NCBI RefSeq assembly: GCF_008831285.2
Contig: NC_045138.2
Coordinates: 32,025,934-32,089,933, forward strand
Reading direction: 5' to 3'
DNA length: 64,000 nt
Source: Nymphaea colorata
Taxonomy: Eukaryota > Streptophyta > Magnoliopsida > Nymphaeales > Nymphaeaceae
The number at the start of each line of letters is the position of its first letter. Position 1 is the stretch's first letter. Shown here piece after piece: positions 60,149 to 64,000 of the stretch. Position numbers and translations under genes: made by a program. Below the pieces are notes generated by a model, which was not told the origin of the DNA, searched no databases, and saw only the letters and a program-made list of their open reading frames with translations.

Positions 60149-63100
60149 CTCCCCCTCAAGCTTGGCATACATGTCAAACATGCCAAGCTTGCTAACATTC
60201 TTTTCGAATGAAGAAGTACAAAGCCCTTTAGTTAGGACGTCTGCAACTTGATCTTCAGACTTCATATATGGCAGAATCAGCTCCTTTGAGTCAATGCGTT
60301 CCCGGATAAAATGACGATCAATCTCCACATGTTTGGTCCTGTCATGTAGAACTGGATTATTGGCAAGATTAATCGCAGACTTGTTGTCACAGTACATCTT
60401 CATTTTATCTCCCAATTCCACACCAATATCAGTCAAAAGAATCTTCAGCCACAGCATCTCTGTAACCCCCATTGCAACAGCCCTGTACTCAGCCTCCGCA
60501 CTAGACCTCGAACATACTTCTTGCCTCTTACTTCTCCAAACAACTAGGTTACCTCCAAGAAAGATACAATACCCTGTAGTAGACCTCCTTGTGTCAGTGC
60601 AACCTGCCCAATCTGCATCTGAGTAGCCCTCAATGGTAAGTTTGTCCTGTCGAGTATACAACAGTCCTTTTCCTGGGTCATTCTTTAGATATCCCAACAC
60701 TCTTTCTGCACTCTTCCAGTGACAATCCGTGGGAGCATGCATAAATTGACTTAGCACATTTACCGCATACGTGATATCAGGGCGAGTTAGAGTAAGATAG
60801 ATAAGCTTACCTACTAGCCTCTGATATCGCCCTTTTCCTTCCTCATCCAGAATAGTGCCCGTCTTGATACTTATCTTAGTTCCCGACTCTATAGGAGTAA
60901 GATAGGGCCTACAACCAAGTTTGCCTGTCTCCTTTAGTAAGTCAAGAGTGTACTTCCTTTGATTCATAACCAGCCCTGTCTCTGATCGAGCAATCTCTAT
61001 CCCCAGAAAGTATCTCAGCTTACCCAGATCCTTGAGGTCGAATTCCTTAGATAATCTCTCCTTCATCTTTCTGTTTTCTTCTTCGTCACTGCCAGTGACA
61101 ATCATATCATCAACGTAGACAAGGAGAAGACTCACCAGACCACCTCTCTGCTTTATGAATAGGGTATGATCTCCATTTCCTTGCTTGTACCCAGTAGACT
61201 TCATAACGATCCTTAGTCTCTCAAACCAAGCTCTAGGCGACTGCTTCAAGCCATACAAAGCTTTCTTGAGGTGACAACATTTTCCCTCTTGAACATATCC
61301 GGGAGGCATGCTCATATAGACTTCTTCCTCCAGATGGCCGTTCAAGAACGCATTTTTAACATCAAGCTGGTCCATGCGCCACTTCCTGTGCACAGCAAGA
61401 GCAAGAATAACCCTCACGGTCTTCAACTTTGCAACAGGGGCAAAGGTCTCAAGATAGTCGATTCCATACTTCTGACTGAACCCCTTTGCAACCAAACGAG
61501 CTTTATATCGATCTACAGTGCCATCAGGTTTGTACTTCACGTTGTAAACCCACTTAGAGCCAACTAGGTGTGTCCCCTTAGGAGTATCAACAACTTCCCA
61601 TGTTTTGTTCTTAGCTAACGCACCCATCTCCTCTGTCATAGCATTTAACCACTTGGGATCATCCTTAGCATCATCCACCGACCTGGGAATAACAACTTTG
61701 GATAAGGTTGTGATAAAACATTTGTAATTTGTACTGAGCTTAGCATAAGAAACAAATCTCTGAATAGGGTGAGAAGTACATGACCTGGTGCCTTTGCGCA
61801 CAGCAATGGGGAGCTCTTCATTCGATGGACTTGGGTCATCCGGGGAGATCACAGGATTGGGATTGGTTCTATCCTCATCACCAACATCTTCCACTGTAGC
61901 TTTCTCCTTTCTGACATAAACCTGGCCAAACAAGTGATCCCGGGCAACAATGGGCTGAGCATCCACCGTGACCCCTTCCATATGGCTGCCCTTCTCATTA
62001 CTGACCGTGACCGTGTCAATCACACTGGGACTAACCTTGTAATCCAAAAACTCCATAAACTGAATTAGCTGATTAGAGGAATACTCTTCCCCTTTGTTCC
62101 CAAGACACTCCCCCTGAAGAGGATTCACCGAAAAATACGACTCATGTTCATGAAATGTGACATCCCTCGAAACATACACTTTGGAAGTAGTGGGATCCAC
62201 ACATTTATACCCCTTCTGAGTGGAAGAGTACCCCAGGAAAACTCCTTTAATAGACCGGGGATCAAGTTTTTTGAGAGTAGGGCTATGATTATGCACAAAA
62301 CAACTGCACCCAAAGACACGAGGAGTAAGAGGCCACGGATTCTGAGTGGGCCACAGGGTAGAATAAGGAGACTGACCATCCAACACCCTAGTAGGCATAC
62401 GGTTAATGAGATGTGCACTAGTGAGAAGTGCATCACCCCAATACCGCTTCGGGACATGACGTTGGAACATAATGGCCCGGGTAACATTCAATAGATGACG
62501 ATTTTTACGTTCAGCTATACCATTTTGAGGAGGGGTATAACTACAAGAGGTTTCATGAACAATACCCTTGCCTTTCAAGAATTCATCAAGGGATTGGGAG
62601 ACATATTCCCTTGCATTATCCGTACGGAAAGCTTGAACAGTAGTATGGAATTGAGTCTCAACAAAGGCAACAAAGTTTTTCACAACTGCTGGAACCTCAC
62701 TACGTTCTCGCAACAAGTACACGAACGTACATCTAGAGTAATCATCAATAAGCGTCAAAAAATAGTGACAACCACCACACGTGGGTACTCCAGAAGGACC
62801 CCAAACATCGGAATGAACTAAGGCAAACGGATGAGTGGTTTTATTCAAAGAAATAGGGTACGAAGCCCTGACATGTTTAGCCAATTGACACACTTCACAA
62901 GCGAAGGAGTCAATTGAGACAGAAGCAAACAAATGAGGAAACAACTTCTTTATTAACTGGAAGGGTAGATGTCCAAGACGCTCGTGCCATCGCAGAACAG
63001 TAGATCTATCGTTCACACCAGACAAGTGACCACTCGTGGCAGAAATCAATGCTGAAGCAACTTGTACCGGCAGCCTGTAGAGCCCATCAGTAACCGAACC

Positions 63101-64000
63101 AATCCCAATCTTCTTCCCCGTCACCAAGTCCTGCAGGGAACAATGATCAGCAGAGAAAATCAGATTACAATTTAATTCTTTAGTAATACTGCTGACAGAG
63201 AGTAAGTTGACAGGAATATTGGGAACATGCAGGGCATTGTGAAGACGGTATTTGTTCAACAGGGACAAGCTCCCTTTCCCAGCCACAGAGATAGAAGACC
63301 CATCTGCCATAGACACGCGTTGCTTGCCAGAAGAAAGTTGATATTCTTGAAAGAGTTTAGAGTCCCCTGTCATGTGGTGAGTGGCTCCACTATCAACAAT
63401 CCAATCACCAAGAGAAGGGTTACCTTGATCAGTCGAGGCAACGAGAGCTTGGGCTAGCTGAGCCCCTTCAGACGTGGAGGACTCCTCAGGGGTAGTAGAT
63501 AGACGGCTGATGTACGCCTGTAGCTCCTTGAGTTGAGCAGGGGACAACTTGGACTTGGCACCACTAGAAGAATTGCTCTGACTGGAATCAGACACAGAAG
63601 GGCTACGCTTGCCAGAGGGAGGACGACCTCTGACCAGTCTCTTCTCGGGATGAAGATCCCAACAGAAATCCACCGAATGCCCCAACTTGTGGCAATGAGT
63701 GCAATGTCGGGCAGGACGCTGCCCAGTCCCTGAGGCACGGCTGACAAAGGCAGAAGGGCCATGACCGGTGTCAAGATGCATCACCTGGCGACGTTGTTCT
63801 TCAGACTCAACACGAGCATATACTTCCTCTATCCCCGGAATCTCATCACCATTAAGAATCTGGCTACGAATAGACTCAAATTCATCCCGCAGGCCTCCCA
63901 GAAACAGAAACGTACGGTCCATCCATTCCTTTTCCCAGTAGAGGGAATGATCTGAACCGCATGTCCACTCATCAGTCACATGATAATCTAACTCCTCCCA
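60143..64000 (-). CDS. Copia gag-pol polyprotein, partial (5' end outside window)
   Basis: 1285 codons plus stop without a break, open to the right edge (WEELDYHVTDEW at the border), so no start is assigned. Order: end of gag (FLFLGGLRDEFESIRSQIL), zinc knuckle CTHCHKLGHSVDFC with standard CX2CX4HX4C spacing, protease WIVDSGATHHMT, integrase with WHERLGH...CEVC zinc finger and D-D-E core (HSDVWG, RTDNAREY, PPQNGIAERKNRH), RT with [26 protein letters not shown] and YVDDMIVTGSD, and RNase H with YSDADWAG, SSAEAEYRA and CDNKSAI. All active-site residues I can check are present, in contrast to the element at 6015. The TAG stop falls at 60143-60145, inside the first bases of the 3' LTR. Confidence 0.94.
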   Translation of the reverse strand, partial: WEELDYHVTDEWTCGSDHSLYWEKEWMDRTFLFLGGLRDEFESIRSQILNGDEIPGIEEVYARVESEEQRRQVMHLDTGHGPSAFVSRASGTGQRPARHCTHCHKLGHSVDFCWDLHPEKRLVRGRPPSGKRSPSVSDSSQSNSSSGAKSKLSPAQLKELQAYISRLSTTPEESSTSEGAQLAQALVASTDQGNPSLGDWIVDSGATHHMTGDSKLFQEYQLSSGKQRVSMADGSSISVAGKGSLSLLNKYRLHNALHVPNIPVNLLSVSSITKELNCNLIFSADHCSLQDLVTGKKIGIGSVTDGLYRLPVQVASALISATSGHLSGVNDRSTVLRWHERLGHLPFQLIKKLFPHLFASVSIDSFACEVCQLAKHVRASYPISLNKTTHPFALVHSDVWGPSGVPTCGGCHYFLTLIDDYSRCTFVYLLRERSEVPAVVKNFVAFVETQFHTTVQAFRTDNAREYVSQSLDEFLKGKGIVHETSCSYTPPQNGIAERKNRHLLNVTRAIMFQRHVPKRYWGDALLTSAHLINRMPTRVLDGQSPYSTLWPTQNPWPLTPRVFGCSCFVHNHSPTLKKLDPRSIKGVFLGYSSTQKGYKCVDPTTSKVYVSRDVTFHEHESYFSVNPLQGECLGNKGEEYSSNQLIQFMEFLDYKVSPSVIDTVTVSNEKGSHMEGVTVDAQPIVARDHLFGQVYVRKEKATVEDVGDEDRTNPNPVISPDDPSPSNEELPIAVRKGTRSCTSHPIQRFVSYAKLSTNYKCFITTLSKVVIPRSVDDAKDDPKWLNAMTEEMGALAKNKTWEVVDTPKGTHLVGSKWVYNVKYKPDGTVDRYKARLVAKGFSQKYGIDYLETFAPVAKLKTVRVILALAVHRKWRMDQLDVKNAFLNGHLEEEVYMSMPPGYVQEGKCCHLKKALYGLKQSPRAWFERLRIVMKSTGYKQGNGDHTLFIKQRGGLVSLLLVYVDDMIVTGSDEEENRKMKERLSKEFDLKDLGKLRYFLGIEIARSETGLVMNQRKYTLDLLKETGKLGCRPYLTPIESGTKISIKTGTILDEEGKGRYQRLVGKLIYLTLTRPDITYAVNVLSQFMHAPTDCHWKSAERVLGYLKNDPGKGLLYTRQDKLTIEGYSDADWAGCTDTRRSTTGYCIFLGGNLVVWRSKRQEVCSRSSAEAEYRAVAMGVTEMLWLKILLTDIGVELGDKMKMYCDNKSAINLANNPVLHDRTKHVEIDRHFIRERIDSKELILPYMKSEDQVADVLTKGLCTSSFEKNVSKLGMFDMYAKLEGEC
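60149..60159 (-). other. Polypurine tract of the second copia element
   Basis: ttgagggggag on the minus strand, adjacent to the LTR start. Confidence 0.88.

Larger units (their letters stand above)
59847..64000 (-). mobile_element. Second Ty1-copia retrotransposon, partial at right edge
   Basis: Minus-strand element: 3' LTR at 59847-60148, polypurine tract, and an uninterrupted gag-pol frame to the window edge. The 5' LTR and first part of gag are outside the window, so LTR identity and target duplication cannot be tested. Its LTR and protein differ from those of the element at 6015, so it is another family. Confidence 0.93.

Overview
The window is nuclear DNA of a flowering plant. Evidence: split genes with GT-AG introns and plant-specific families (an OVATE family protein, a plant-type CstF77, an organelle-targeted guanylate kinase), a degraded nuclear copy of chloroplast petA, Ty1-copia retrotransposons primed by initiator tRNA-Met, many MITE-like elements and long AT-rich microsatellites. 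The species cannot be fixed from sequence alone. Nothing bacterial, viral or CRISPR-like is present.

Layout. (1) 1-21571, plus: the 3' three quarters of CSTF77, whose first exons lie before the window. I could place 16 coding exons with consistent phases from 730 to the stop. Its introns hold a complete 5.4 kb copia element (6015-11387, identical LTRs, 5-bp target duplication), a TIR-like element (from 18104) and the petA fragment (18810-19420). (2) 22546-27100, minus: a three-exon gene for a 1461-residue acidic protein with an N-terminal membrane hairpin, convergent with CSTF77. (3) 27101-39934: about 12.8 kb without a recognisable gene, made of MITEs, microsatellites and CACTA-like sequence. 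(4) 39935-46203, minus: four-exon plastid/mitochondrial-type guanylate kinase. (5) 46204-52437: gene-free, several small transposons and tandem repeats. (6) 52438-53208, plus: intronless OVATE family protein. (7) 53209-56480: repeats. (8) 56481-59259, minus: the last three exons of a gene I do not recognise, with a nest of transposon remnants in one intron. (9) 59847-64000, minus: a second copia element, with an uninterrupted reading frame, running off the right edge.

The host genes are ordinary housekeeping or regulatory genes (mRNA 3'-end formation, GMP phosphorylation, OVATE-type growth regulation) and show no operon-like or pathway relation. The more informative content is the transposon record: a very young but coding-defective copia copy inside a polyadenylation-factor gene, a probably coding-competent copia copy at the right edge, and small repeat families present two or three times in the window. 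I found no convincing new biological system. The best candidates for undescribed items are the MITE-like families and the unidentified minus-strand gene.
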